A stretch of DNA of 64,000 nucleotides from Bdellovibrionales bacterium RIFCSPHIGHO2_01_FULL_40_29 (GCA_001771815.1 MEPU01000010.1:48226-112225), one strand, 5' to 3'. Positions 45,097 through 53,540 are shown, counted from the first letter of the stretch. Made by a program: numbers and translations. Notes: a model not told the origin generated them from the sequence alone.

Positions 45097-45441
45097 ACAA
45101 ACCTCCTGTAAGTGATACTGAAGTGATCTCTACTTTTCGGGTGGTCTAGCTCTGCATTGAAGATAAATTTTTGAAATACCCTAGACGTCTCTATTTAAGA
45201 AAAATAATCTTCGAAATTGGAAATAATTTATACGCTGACGACTTAAATGCCACACTCAACAATATTCAAATGAGACACTCGTTAGAATTTATATTTTTAT
45301 TCTGGACTTGGTCAACGCACTCCTTTCGTCCTGACTCGGCAAATTTGGTCTCATTCTAATGACTAGATTTAAGCTCTTAAACTTTGAAAGAATATCGTCC
45401 ATAGATAGCTCCAGTTAATATAGAGAAAGGAGACAATCACC
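45097..45441. other. Divergent intergenic region, 345 bp
   Basis: It separates the diguanylate cyclase and phosphatase genes. An open frame at 45171-45359 has no ribosome site or coding character. The phosphatase ribosome site GAAAGGAG is at its right end. No stem, riboswitch or RNA gene is recognisable, although promoters for both genes must be here. Confidence 0.5.
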
Positions 45442-46005
45442 ATGACTTTGAAAAGATCACTTTCGTTGATACTCTTAGTAACTCTGTCATTAACCTCAAC
45501 AGCATTTGCAGATCAAATATTTGAAACACAGTACAACGCCTATGTGGATGACTTCTATTCGAAAGTTATTCCGGAATACCATATTGTTAACGATGGCATC
45601 ATTCGAGGTGGTCGCCCGCAAAAAGGCGATTTGGCCATGCTTAAAAAACAAGGCGTAAAAACTATTATCAATATTGACGATAGTGATTCAGCTTTAAAAA
45701 CGGAACTCGCAGAGGCTAAGAAATTAGGAATCGATTATATCAGCAGCCCTCTTTCATCATTTAGTACACCTAAAGATGATCAAGTGAATATGATTTTAGA
45801 AGCTCTTCAGGATCCGACAAAACAGCCTGTCTTTCTGCACTGCAAGCATGGCCAAGATCGCACCGGAATGATCATGGGCTTGTACCGCTATCGTGTTGAT
45901 AAATGGACGGCTCGCGAAGCTTACGCTGAAATGAAAGAGCTTGGCTTTCATTCGATCCTCAGAAGCTTGGACAAGTATTTTAAAAAACAAACCAACTATA
46001 AGTAA
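45442..46005 (+). CDS. Exported dual-specificity phosphatase
   Basis: A 187-aa protein with signal peptide (LSLILLVTLSLTSTAFA) and a DSP/PTP catalytic loop HCKHGQDRTGMIMG (Cys about 135, Arg about 141, C-x5-R), preceded by an FxTPxDxQV-like segment (SSFSTPKDDQVNMI). This fits the dual-specificity phosphatase class that acts on phospho-Tyr/Ser/Thr or on phosphoinositides. NDGIIRGGRPQKGDLAMLKK is the usual N-terminal signature of the secreted Siw14/DSP-like group. AAAGGAGA precedes the ATG. Export implies a periplasmic, prey or host substrate. Confidence 0.88.
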   Translation: MTLKRSLSLILLVTLSLTSTAFADQIFETQYNAYVDDFYSKVIPEYHIVNDGIIRGGRPQKGDLAMLKKQGVKTIINIDDSDSALKTELAEAKKLGIDYISSPLSSFSTPKDDQVNMILEALQDPTKQPVFLHCKHGQDRTGMIMGLYRYRVDKWTAREAYAEMKELGFHSILRSLDKYFKKQTNYK

Positions 46006-46352
46006 CGCGCCAAACGCTTCAGTGAATCCGGCCTTCGAACACCATAATACAATAGGGCTCCTAAACCAATAACGCCAACTGCGACCATTAAAAATGGTCG
46101 CGGATTTTCGCGAACTTTCGTTATAGCTCGCTCTGAATAGTCCTGTATCGTTCCTTTTGCATTCAAAATCATTCGCTTAGGGGCTCCCACCATTTCTTGG
46201 ACTTGATGAATGGAATCCGCAGTCACCCCCACTCGGTTTGCTAAATTGTCTAAAGCCATTCCAAATCTCTGAACGCTCATTTCTAAACCGGTTTTAGCTG
46301 CTGTGATTTCTTGCTCTTCCAAGAACGAATTAGTTATACGATTTTGATCCAT
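45996..46352 (-). CDS. Small membrane-anchored protein (YqjD/ElaB-like layout)
   Basis: A 118-aa protein with a helical soluble N-terminus (LEMSVQRFGMALDNLANRVG) and one C-terminal membrane helix (FLMVAVGVIGLGALLYYGVR), ending in basic residues. This layout and the ENPRPFLMVAVGVIG segment resemble the YqjD/ElaB (DUF883) proteins that tether ribosomes to the inner membrane, but the similarity is weak. Its ATG lies 23 nt inside the upstream holin-like gene behind AAAGGAAGC. It overlaps the phosphatase gene tail to tail by 10 nt. Confidence 0.65.
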   Translation of the reverse strand: MDQNRITNSFLEEQEITAAKTGLEMSVQRFGMALDNLANRVGVTADSIHQVQEMVGAPKRMILNAKGTIQDYSERAITKVRENPRPFLMVAVGVIGLGALLYYGVRRPDSLKRLARYL

Positions 46353-46833
46353 TTGCGCTTCCTTTCGATGACGTTTTGATTTTTTCTAATTTCTGTTTGG
46401 TTGACTCAACAGCCTCGTATAAACTGCGCCTTGTCTGACTAAAATTAATATCTTCGATCTTAATTTTTCTAAATGCGGATAGTGCCAGTGGGCCACCAAT
46501 CATTGCGCAAACAGCACTGACAATCAATGAACTCAGCCAGTAGCGACCATCCAACAACTCCCCTAATCCAATCACCATAAAGGCTAAAAATGGCAAGACG
46601 CTCATGACCAACAAAGTTCCAAAAATCACCACCTGTGAAATATGCTTGGTGAGATGCGGCTGAAACTGACGAAACTCAGTCATAAATAAATTCACTTCAC
46701 TACGCACAACATCTTTAGCACTAGCTATGACCTCATTCAAAACACTGCTATAGGCACGTTCCGAGTGGGGTTGCCGGGCTTCTCTGTTTGTTGGCTGTTG
46801 TGATGAGTACTGATAGTTATCTGAAATCGCCAT
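46330..46833 (-). CDS. YqjE-like holin superfamily III membrane protein
   Basis: A 167-aa inner-membrane protein with two adjacent TM helices (VVIFGTLLVMSVLPFLAFMV and WLSSLIVSAVCAMIGGPLAL). An amphipathic N-terminal segment (ASAKDVVRSEVNLFMTEF) precedes them and a basic helical tail follows. This is the DUF1469/YqjE type, commonly encoded next to YqjD-like proteins in proteobacteria. Despite the family name, it is a stress-associated cellular protein rather than evidence of phage. GAAGGGAAG precedes the ATG. It is upstream of and overlaps the YqjD-like gene. Confidence 0.72.
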   Translation of the reverse strand: MAISDNYQYSSQQPTNREARQPHSERAYSSVLNEVIASAKDVVRSEVNLFMTEFRQFQPHLTKHISQVVIFGTLLVMSVLPFLAFMVIGLGELLDGRYWLSSLIVSAVCAMIGGPLALSAFRKIKIEDINFSQTRRSLYEAVESTKQKLEKIKTSSKGSANGSKSYN

Positions 46834-47009
46834 AAAAACTTCCCTTCTCCACAGTTAGAAAAAGTATAAAGACCCAACCTCATTGTATGGCAATTGATAT
46901 ACCAAACGGCAACTTTGCGCCTTTGATAAGCTATTGAGTTTAAAAATTATTTTTTGTGCTGAGACACGGTCACAAATCACATCAGTGAAATACCATGAGG
47001 CATTCTGCC

Positions 47010-48113
47010 CTAGGATTTTAAAAGCACATCAAACACTTTTTTGGAGGCATAACCGTCTCCAAAGGGAATACGCTTCTGCGCCATCTGATGATAGCTATCT
47101 TGTCTTTCATAAAGCTCTTCGATCTCTTTGATAATGCGATCTCTGTTTGTTCCGACAAGTTTGGCTGCACCACACGCTACGGCTTCGGGCCGCTCGGTAT
47201 TATTTCGACAAATTAGAATCGGCTTAGCTAAAAAGGGAGCTTCCTCTTGGATTCCACCAGAATCAGTAACAATCAAGTCTGCCTTTTCCATTTCGGCAAT
47301 AAACTCCAAATACCCAAGTGGCTCCAGCAACTGCAATTGCAAGGGAATATTTTTAAAGACTTGAGCAAATGCCAACTTTACTTGTGGGTTTTGATGCAAC
47401 GGCCACGATATCAAAATGTTGGGGCGTTGAATCATCACAGTCTTTAAGGCTTCCATCACCGAAATCATTTCATCACCGAAGCTTTCTCGACGATGAAGAG
47501 TCACAAGAATTCTAAACAGATTCGATTTTTCAGCCGAAGGTTTGACCGCTCGTCCACTTGATTCCGTCACAATTCTTAAAGCATCAATCCCCGTATTCCC
47601 TACATGAAATACTCGAGATTCTAGAAGCCCCTCTTTAAGAAGCACATCGCGAGCGGTTTCTGTCGGAGCAAAGTGCCAATCCGCAGCTAAGGCAATCATT
47701 CGTCGATTGAATTCTTCAGGCCATGGTGATTGCATATCATAGGTTCGAAGACCTGCTTCGATATGCACAATTTTTATTTTTTCATAGAATCCTATGAGTG
47801 CGGCCACAGCGGCAGTTGTAGTGTCACCTTGAACGATCAAATGAGTGGGACGGTTCTTGGCAATGACTTCAGTTAATTTTTCAAAAAGGGCTTTAGAAAT
47901 ATCATTCAAGGACTGCCCTGGTTTCATAATTTCTAAATTATAAGTCGGCGTTATTTTAAAATACTTCAGAATTGGCAAAGCCATTTCCATATGCTGCCCC
48001 GTAAAACAAACTTCATAATCTAAACCACGTCGAGCGGCCTCTAATACAAGTGGGGCCATTTTTATCGACTCAGGTCGCGTGCCAAACACAAAAAGAAACT
48101 TTGATTGAGCCAT
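47010..48113 (-). CDS. wecB: UDP-N-acetylglucosamine 2-epimerase (non-hydrolysing)
   Basis: Interconverts UDP-GlcNAc and UDP-ManNAc for surface polysaccharides. The N-terminus FVFGTRPESIKMAPLV is the family opening. VQGDTTTAAVAALIGF, KIVHIEAGLRTYD with catalytic acidic residues, VTLHRRESFG with the UDP-binding His and Arg, and DSGGIQEEAPFLAKP follow, all in the GT-B fold order. The length (367 aa) is typical. GGAGTGTAA precedes the ATG. It stands alone, divergent from the PAS kinase, with no other polysaccharide genes in the window. Confidence 0.94.
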   Translation of the reverse strand: MAQSKFLFVFGTRPESIKMAPLVLEAARRGLDYEVCFTGQHMEMALPILKYFKITPTYNLEIMKPGQSLNDISKALFEKLTEVIAKNRPTHLIVQGDTTTAAVAALIGFYEKIKIVHIEAGLRTYDMQSPWPEEFNRRMIALAADWHFAPTETARDVLLKEGLLESRVFHVGNTGIDALRIVTESSGRAVKPSAEKSNLFRILVTLHRRESFGDEMISVMEALKTVMIQRPNILISWPLHQNPQVKLAFAQVFKNIPLQLQLLEPLGYLEFIAEMEKADLIVTDSGGIQEEAPFLAKPILICRNNTERPEAVACGAAKLVGTNRDRIIKEIEELYERQDSYHQMAQKRIPFGDGYASKKVFDVLLKS

Positions 48114-48170
48114 TTACACTCCATAAAAAAAATCAACTAGATGCTATTTTATATCTTCATGCGGACTCTC

Positions 48171-48210
48171 TGTCACAGTAAAATAGCAGTGCCTGTGACG
48201 TTCTGTCACA
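48171..48210. promoter_or_regulatory. Possible operator between wecB and PAS kinase genes
   Basis: TGTGAC (48194-48199) and GTCACA (48205-48210) form a palindrome with a 5-base centre; a further TGTCACA half-site lies at 48171-48177. The core TGTGA-N7-TCACA is like a CRP/FNR-family site but has a spacer one base longer than the N6 CRP consensus. Confidence 0.45.
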
Positions 48211-48288
48211 ACTACTGGCTCATCACAAAACTAGACCGCTCATAAGCTAATTTCCATTGGCTTCTGGTTTGCAATTTTTAGCGCCAAT

Positions 48289-49380
48289 ATGGAAATCGAC
48301 CAATCCAAATTCTTAGAAGCCGTCATTCAAACAGCCTCAGACTTAATCATGACAATTGACGAAGAGGGCTTGATTTACAGTTGCAACAAAACAGCAATGA
48401 AAATATTAGGGTACGAACCCGCCGAAATGATCGGCAAACCATTTTACTTTTTCTTGGCAGAAATATATCAACAAGACTATCAGAACAACCGTCGCAATTA
48501 CTTGGCTGGACTTGAATCTGACTTTATCGGAGTTGGTCGACGCATCGAAGCCTTAAAAAAAGATGGCAACCTTGTTCCTATCAGTTTGACTTTCAGCGAA
48601 GTTCCATTTGAAAAAGTTCATTATCTATCGGCAGTCATACGCGATATCACAAAAATTTTAAATACCGAAATTGCTCTTGAAAAAATGGCGCGCGAACTAG
48701 CCCTTTCAAATGCAAAATTAGAGCAGTTTGCGGCATTAGCAGCCCATGATCTTCAAGCCCCACTGCGAACAATTACGGGATTTACCGAGCGCTTGCAACA
48801 ACGCTATGCCGGAAACCTGAGCCCCGAAGCTGATGACTACATCACACGAATCAACGCAGCAACAGGTCGCATGCAAACCATGATTGTGGATCTGTTGGTG
48901 CTGTCTCGCTTAGGAACTCATAAAAAAGTTTTTAAACCCGTGAATACCGAGGTCATATTGACTCATATCTTAAGCGATCTTGCCGCCTCGATTGCGGAAT
49001 CAAAAGCTCTGATCACCAACGAATCCCTGCCTTCAGTGATGGGAGACGAAGGACAGCTTCGTCAACTTCTTCAAAACTTAGTCCTTAACGCCATAAAATT
49101 TCGCAAACCAAGCATGGCACCAGAAATTCATATCCGCGTGGAGCGACAACCACAGCAATGGCAGTTCTGCGTGACTGACAACGGAATTGGAATTGCCGAA
49201 AGATTTTATGAAAAAATATTTCAAGCCTTTCAGCGACTGCATGGAAAACACGAATACCCAGGGACCGGCTTAGGTTTAGCGATTTGTCAAAAAATCGTCG
49301 AAAACCACGGAGGCCGCTTGTGGGTTGAGTCTCAAGAAAATGAGGGCTCTCAATTTTATTTCACACTTCCATTTTCTTGA
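48289..49380 (+). CDS. Soluble PAS-domain sensor histidine kinase
   Basis: A 363-aa cytosolic two-component kinase. A PAS domain occupies residues about 8-125 (DLIMTIDEEGLIYSCNKTAM, with the IGKPFYFF and RDITKI ends). The HisKA box is AAHDLQAPLRTITGF (phosphorylated His about 159), followed by N box (LVLNAIKFRKP), G1 (DNGIGIAE) and G2 (GTGLGLAICQKIV). No membrane segment is present, so the signal is internal. No response regulator is adjacent; the partner must be elsewhere. It is divergent from wecB. Confidence 0.9.
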   Translation: MEIDQSKFLEAVIQTASDLIMTIDEEGLIYSCNKTAMKILGYEPAEMIGKPFYFFLAEIYQQDYQNNRRNYLAGLESDFIGVGRRIEALKKDGNLVPISLTFSEVPFEKVHYLSAVIRDITKILNTEIALEKMARELALSNAKLEQFAALAAHDLQAPLRTITGFTERLQQRYAGNLSPEADDYITRINAATGRMQTMIVDLLVLSRLGTHKKVFKPVNTEVILTHILSDLAASIAESKALITNESLPSVMGDEGQLRQLLQNLVLNAIKFRKPSMAPEIHIRVERQPQQWQFCVTDNGIGIAERFYEKIFQAFQRLHGKHEYPGTGLGLAICQKIVENHGGRLWVESQENEGSQFYFTLPFS

Positions 49381-49397
49381 TGATATCCAAGAACTTC

Positions 49398-50105
49398 TCA
49401 GTGCGCTACGGATAAGACTTCGGATATTTTTTGAAATACGACTTCCCAGCCCAGACGATGGGATTTTTGATCCTCCGTGATCACCAGACCTTCTTGAACA
49501 AGCTCAAGTGAGGATGTTCCGTCATCTTTTTGAGTACACGTCAAAGCAACAGTGCTGCCTTCGGAAAATTTCTTAAAGACCATTCGTTTATTGGGAATAA
49601 TCTCTAAGAACTCACCATTAAAATGGTCTGGATTTCTACAGACATCAAAAAGCTTTTCAACCGAAGTCTCAAATTTCCTGACCATCCGAAGACGACCTTC
49701 CTGAACTTCAGAACCAAAGTCAGGAACAATACCATTCCAACCAGTCTGGTGAATATCTGCAATTTCTTTTGTCTTAAACCCGGAGTGAACCAAAACCAAT
49801 CGAGTTTTTGAACCATCTTCAAAAAGCTCGATGGTCACTTGCGAATCTGGTTTTTGATCATCACCAAAACTTTGGCACCAACTGAAAACAATTTTTCTGT
49901 CAGGAATAATCTCTAAAAATTCTCCAAAATTTGAAACATTGTGATTTCTAAAATTAATATGATACTTTCCACCAACTCGAAAATCAATTTTCATCGAACT
50001 GGCATCCGAACCACAATTCATGAAAAGCCGACCCTGCTTGAGCGCATGAAAAACATCGCTTGTTGATCTTCCAATTATTTTTTCAACTTTAACTTGATAC
50101 GACAT
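49398..50105 (-). CDS. Tandem AHSA1/SRPBCC-domain protein
   Basis: A 235-aa protein of two START-like AHSA1 repeats. The first (about 1-140) has the full pattern (FRVGGKYHINFRNHNVSNFG, GEFLEIIPDRKIVFSW, LVLVHSGF). The second (about 143-235) is shorter: it repeats GEFLEIIPNKRMVFKK and ends VITEDQKSHRLGWEVVFQKI, but lacks the G-G-x-Y hairpin. Such proteins bind hydrophobic ligands or act with an ArsR regulator. It lies 4 nt after the ArsR gene on the same strand, the usual ArsR-SRPBCC pairing. Confidence 0.8.
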   Translation of the reverse strand: MSYQVKVEKIIGRSTSDVFHALKQGRLFMNCGSDASSMKIDFRVGGKYHINFRNHNVSNFGEFLEIIPDRKIVFSWCQSFGDDQKPDSQVTIELFEDGSKTRLVLVHSGFKTKEIADIHQTGWNGIVPDFGSEVQEGRLRMVRKFETSVEKLFDVCRNPDHFNGEFLEIIPNKRMVFKKFSEGSTVALTCTQKDDGTSSLELVQEGLVITEDQKSHRLGWEVVFQKISEVLSVAH

Positions 50106-50109
50106 GTGA

Positions 50110-50457
50110 TTACTCCTTTTTTTTAGTTTTAATTTCGGATTCTAGATTCGCAGCTAAAATATCTAAATTTTGATCCCAGAATTGGGTGTAAAACTGGATG
50201 TATTCTTCGACCGTTTTAAGTGCCGCGGGATTGATTGAGCACTCGTGAACCCGACCCATTTTTTTTCGATTGATTAACTTTGCTTTTTCAAGAATTTTAA
50301 TATGTTTTGAAATAGCCGCGAGCGACATTTTAAAAGGATCAGCAAGCTCTCCAATTGGCCTGACTCCCTCATTCAACATTTTCAATATTTGACGACGCGT
50401 GGGGTCCGAAAGAGCGTAAAAAAGCAAATCAAGTTCAGAGGATAATGTGTTCACCAT
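50110..50457 (-). CDS. ArsR-family winged-helix regulator
   Basis: A 115-aa repressor: LDLLFYALSDPTRRQILKML opens the winged helix, and the recognition helix lies in KMSLAAISKHIKILEKAKLI with the wing at NRKKMGRVHECSINP. No metal-binding Cys cluster (such as ELCVCDL) is present, so this is the AHSA1-linked ArsR subtype and not an arsenic sensor. It is upstream of the tandem AHSA1 gene with 4 nt between, and probably controls that pair. Confidence 0.9.
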   Translation of the reverse strand: MVNTLSSELDLLFYALSDPTRRQILKMLNEGVRPIGELADPFKMSLAAISKHIKILEKAKLINRKKMGRVHECSINPAALKTVEEYIQFYTQFWDQNLDILAANLESEIKTKKKE

Positions 50458-50624
50458 AAGTTAAGATTACTCTTCACATACGCAATAGTCAACCAAATGG
50501 TTAACTATTGCGTAAAGTATTGTTTTTACTCATGATAACTAATATCAAAGGGCGTTGTTCTAGCCTCTGATGGTGGCTGACCTGCGAGAATTTATCCTTA
50601 GTATATTGCTTAATTCGAACCACG

Positions 50625-51506
50625 CTACGGCTGGCTAGAGTCACTTCTCGACTCATTCAAATCTACCTGCTTACTCGGACTCAACTTTTCTGAAATCGGA
50701 AATAGAGCTGTTTCCAACATATACATCCGTCGATCTGACAACCGATCCGTGCTGTATTTACTGAGCAAACCAATTGCAAAATCATTTATGCGATCCACCA
50801 AATCATTAAACTCATTCTCAGAAAGCGCAAAATTAAGCGATCGAAATCTTCTTAGGCTAAAATCTAAATTCAATGCTTTTGCACCTTCTGCTAACCAAAA
50901 CTCATGGTACTCGCGCAAACTTTTAGCGTTTGGCTTATCATTAACTTTTATAGAATCAGTGAGAATTGAATAAATATTATCGGCCGATTTAGTTAAGACA
51001 TTGTTTTCGACATAAAAGTTTAACAAGTCCTTTAACTGCGACGGATTTATTTTGATTAATTTTACAATATTGGCTTCATTTGCTATGAAGTCCTTAAACA
51101 TAATCAAGGTCAATACAATAGGACCATAAACATTTCGACAGGCAACAGATTCTTCGAACTCTTCCGCTTTGAATAAATGTCTTTGAATTTCGATTAACTT
51201 TGATCCTGCAGCATTTCGCTCGGCTTCTGATTTTGGCTGTGAATAAATGAGTAAATAATCATAATAAAATTCTTCTTGATGATCTAAGTTTAAGTGTTTT
51301 TTTATAGCCTGTGCCGTGATCTTAGAAATTCGCCTTTTTCGTTGTAAAATAAATCGTATCGTTGTCTTGTTCCCAATATTAAGCTCAGTCGTCCATTGCG
51401 AGTAGGAAAACTTAGGGTCAGTGGCCTTTCGCCATTTAAAATAAACTTCTAAATATTGAATCAAATCTAAAAAACTATAAATCGACGGCTTTTCATTTGT
51501 TTTCAT
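50625..51506 (-). CDS. TIGR02147-type regulator (left of paralog array)
   Basis: A 293-aa protein whose N-terminus (YLEVYFKWRKATDPKFSYSQ, then NIGNKTTIRFILQRKRRIS) matches the HTH-like opening of the TIGR02147 family seen in Fibrobacter and Bdellovibrio relatives; assignment is from memory. The middle has the NAAGSKLIEIQRHLFKAEEF and DLLNFYVENNVLT region, and the C-terminal portion resembles the family's FALSENEFNDLVDRINDF module. It faces away from the five-paralog array and could regulate it; a second TIGR02147-type gene closes the array at 56426. Confidence 0.6.
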   Translation of the reverse strand: MKTNEKPSIYSFLDLIQYLEVYFKWRKATDPKFSYSQWTTELNIGNKTTIRFILQRKRRISKITAQAIKKHLNLDHQEEFYYDYLLIYSQPKSEAERNAAGSKLIEIQRHLFKAEEFEESVACRNVYGPIVLTLIMFKDFIANEANIVKLIKINPSQLKDLLNFYVENNVLTKSADNIYSILTDSIKVNDKPNAKSLREYHEFWLAEGAKALNLDFSLRRFRSLNFALSENEFNDLVDRINDFAIGLLSKYSTDRLSDRRMYMLETALFPISEKLSPSKQVDLNESRSDSSQP

Positions 51507-51540
51507 ATGAATAGGGTTTCATTTTTACTCCGCTTCGACA

Positions 51541-51850
51541 AGCGAGCAAAATTGTTCGCATTTTATAGCCCAGAGCAACAGTGGCCGGCTCAGTGATCAT
51601 GATTTTTACACTCAAAACCTTATAAATGAATACGTTGATTCCTATTGTGGATAACTTGTTGCAATGCCTCTCTGCGGAAGTTCAACGGCGCCCTTCGAGG
51701 TAGAAATCTTGAATTCCTTTATAAACAAAAAAAGAGGAAAACATGAAAAAAATAATTTTAACGCTTGCTACATTGCTATTAACAGTGACTGCTTCGGCTG
51801 GAACTAGCGACATTGGCTCTGCTGACCAAAACAGTAAAAAATATGAATAC
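51541..51850 (+). repeat. Direct repeat, copy A (about 310 bp)
   Basis: This segment and 54647-54957 are about 90% identical by eye and lie 3106 bp apart in the same orientation. Each starts with the imperfect palindrome GCGAGCAAAATTGTTCGC. Each includes a perfect DnaA-box-like TGTGGATAA (51646 and 54752) and runs through the ribosome site and the signal peptide codons of a paralog. Divergence begins after codon ~35. Confidence 0.9.
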
Positions 51851-52117
51851 CCATATGTGTACGATTGTAAGCAAAGTATTGGAAATAAAAATCGTGTTAT
51901 TACAGTTCTTTCAAAGACTGAAGTTGCAATTACATCTGGAGATAGAGTTGCAACCTGGTCTGCAAATTATGAAGGTCAAGAAACAATGGACTTTCAATAT
52001 TTAAATCATGATGTTTATATGAAAATTTCGAAATCTATGATGAAAGAAGGCGCTAAGTCAGGTCAGTTTTCAGCAGATAATGCTTTGGAAGTATTCAACT
52101 GTAAATTAAGAAAATAG
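51743..52117 (+). CDS. Array paralog 1: exported protein with conserved leader
   Basis: A 124-aa product with leader MKKIILTLATLLLTVTASAG and mature start GTSDIGSADQNS, shared almost exactly by four other genes to 56149. The remaining ~100 residues contain two Cys (YVYDCKQS and EVFNCKLRK), probably a disulfide, and are beta-prone (RVITVLSKTEVAITSG). They show no similarity that I can see to the other family members apart from the first few mature residues. AGAGG precedes the ATG by six bases. It follows the repeat segment 51541-51742. Secreted or periplasmic; function unknown. Expression is likely driven from the repeated upstream region. Confidence 0.75.
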   Translation: MKKIILTLATLLLTVTASAGTSDIGSADQNSKKYEYPYVYDCKQSIGNKNRVITVLSKTEVAITSGDRVATWSANYEGQETMDFQYLNHDVYMKISKSMMKEGAKSGQFSADNALEVFNCKLRK

Positions 52118-52234
52118 AAAAATATATGCTTGTTTCAGATTTGACTCAACAAGTATTAAACTCACAACAAAAAATAAACTTACAGAATTAAATCTGAATA
52201 TTTTTAAAATTTGCGAATATTTAAAAATAGAGAC

Positions 52235-52257
52235 ATAGCGGTATGAAGTACCGCTAT
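52235..52257 (+). repeat. Hairpin in leader of array paralog 2
   Basis: ATAGCGGTA (52235-52243) and TACCGCTAT (52249-52257) form a perfect 9-bp stem with a 5-base loop, 22 bp before the paralog 2 ATG. No T-run follows, so it may be a leader structure rather than a terminator. Confidence 0.55.
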
Positions 52258-52279
52258 TCAAAATAAAAAAGAGGAAAAC

Positions 52280-52738
52280 ATGAAAAAAATAATTTTGACA
52301 CTCTCAATATTGCTATTAACAGTGACGACTTCGGCTGGAACTAGCGACATTGGTTCTGCCACTCAGGTTATCAAAAATTGTTCGGATGCTGAAGCTGTCC
52401 AACACCGCTCTGATTTTATTTCGCAGGAAGAAGGCAGTAGCCTAAGCGCATTATATAGAAACTCAGAGACCAAGACTGTCATGATGGCTCAGGTCAAAAG
52501 AGCAATGCAGATTCTACAAGCCAGTTCGATTGAGCCTACAAATGATTATAAATATAAGTTGAATTATCTAGGCACAACTTACGACGCCATTAATATCGAC
52601 ATGGGTGGCAATGGTCATACGGTTGTTTTCATGGAAAATACCATTCAAGAAGTGAATTTTTTCTTCTATGATGGAGATATGTACATCAACAATAAGCGCT
52701 GCAAGAACGTGACACTTCCTGGCGGTGTCCAGTTTTGA
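52280..52738 (+). CDS. Array paralog 2: exported protein with conserved leader
   Basis: A 152-aa product with leader MKKIILTLSILLLTVTTSAG and mature start GTSDIGSATQV. The mature part differs from paralog 1 throughout, with two Cys (IKNCSDAE and NKRCKNVT) and a beta-rich second half (HTVVFMENTIQEVNFFFYDG). GAGGAAAAC before the ATG is identical to paralog 1, so the ribosome site was duplicated with the leader. The upstream 162 bp is AT-rich, with a 9-bp hairpin and no copy of the 310-bp repeat. Function unknown; probably exported by Sec. Confidence 0.72.
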   Translation: MKKIILTLSILLLTVTTSAGTSDIGSATQVIKNCSDAEAVQHRSDFISQEEGSSLSALYRNSETKTVMMAQVKRAMQILQASSIEPTNDYKYKLNYLGTTYDAINIDMGGNGHTVVFMENTIQEVNFFFYDGDMYINNKRCKNVTLPGGVQF

Positions 52739-52778
52739 CAAAACCAACGTGCAGATGGAGGAGTTGCTCGACCCAACA

Positions 52779-53540
52779 CTATAAAAAATAACTTTTTAGC
52801 GCATCCAATACTTCAGCGAGATTGCCAAGATTATTTTGTGAGCAAAATTCCTTAATACCCACATCAGCACTCATTTGAGATACAATTTTAATATACTCCG
52901 ATAGATGATCCTTAGGCAGACCCGAAAGCTTTAAACTGCCACTGGTCGGTAGCGCACCCGAAAATAATAAAATATCATTTCGGTGCTTTCTGATATCACG
53001 CTCGTCAACTTGAACTCCATTGGCTGCTCTATCTCGAAGCTCGTTGAATGCGCGCGCCTTTAACGGTATCTGAGCTATTGCAGAAATATATTTACAGTAC
53101 TCGCCGTCCTCAGCATTGTTTTTGATTAGATCATAGTATTCATCTTCTAGTAAAATTCCTGAAAACTGTGAACCGGCTTCAACTTTTTGAATAGGTATGA
53201 TGTGTTGATCTTGAAGCAACTGCAGATCTTCGGGCCTTTTAGAAAAAAGTTCGATCTGTTTGGGGAATTCACCCATACGGGGCTTGTTGAATCTAAAAAA
53301 CTGAGGACTGCCATCGCTCTTTTCTTTATTTTCATACTTACCATCTTTTATATACGTCGCGAGCGCCGATAAAAAAATTGGATCTGGCTTCATAAATACG
53401 ACGATATCTAAATCTTTTGTAGCCCGGAACTCGCCTCCAATCGCAGCCATTAACATATCACCAGCAACACCACCCACAAGCACATAATGCTCTTTAAAAT
53501 CGCTCAATTTCTCTGCAAAGTGTTTTAAACCGTGAACCAT
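52779..53540 (-). CDS. AbiEii-like nucleotidyltransferase (putative toxin)
   Basis: A 253-aa protein with the nucleotidyltransferase fold signature VLVGGVAGDML followed 15 or so residues later by ATKDLDIVVF, where D-x-D would bind metal. The C-terminal half is helical (NELRDRAANGVQVDERDIRK). AbiEii-type toxins transfer nucleotides to RNA; whether this one does is inference. The ATG overlaps the stop of the upstream HTH gene (TAATG), and it is second in the order antitoxin-toxin, as in AbiEi-AbiEii. It sits between array paralogs 2 and 3 on the opposite strand, suggesting later insertion. Confidence 0.65.
   Translation of the reverse strand: MVHGLKHFAEKLSDFKEHYVLVGGVAGDMLMAAIGGEFRATKDLDIVVFMKPDPIFLSALATYIKDGKYENKEKSDGSPQFFRFNKPRMGEFPKQIELFSKRPEDLQLLQDQHIIPIQKVEAGSQFSGILLEDEYYDLIKNNAEDGEYCKYISAIAQIPLKARAFNELRDRAANGVQVDERDIRKHRNDILLFSGALPTSGSLKLSGLPKDHLSEYIKIVSQMSADVGIKEFCSQNNLGNLAEVLDALKSYFL

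Noticed and set aside
45171..45359. Small ORF in the divergent gap
   Set aside because: No ribosome site, no recognisable signal or motif, and a composition like random translation.
46330..46833. Holin as a sign of prophage
   Set aside because: The protein is the YqjE/DUF1469 type paired with a YqjD-like protein; there are no other phage genes.
51646..51654. DnaA-box-like site as evidence of a replication origin
   Set aside because: One box per repeat, no cluster, no AT-rich unwinding element and no dnaA, dnaN, gidA or parAB genes nearby.
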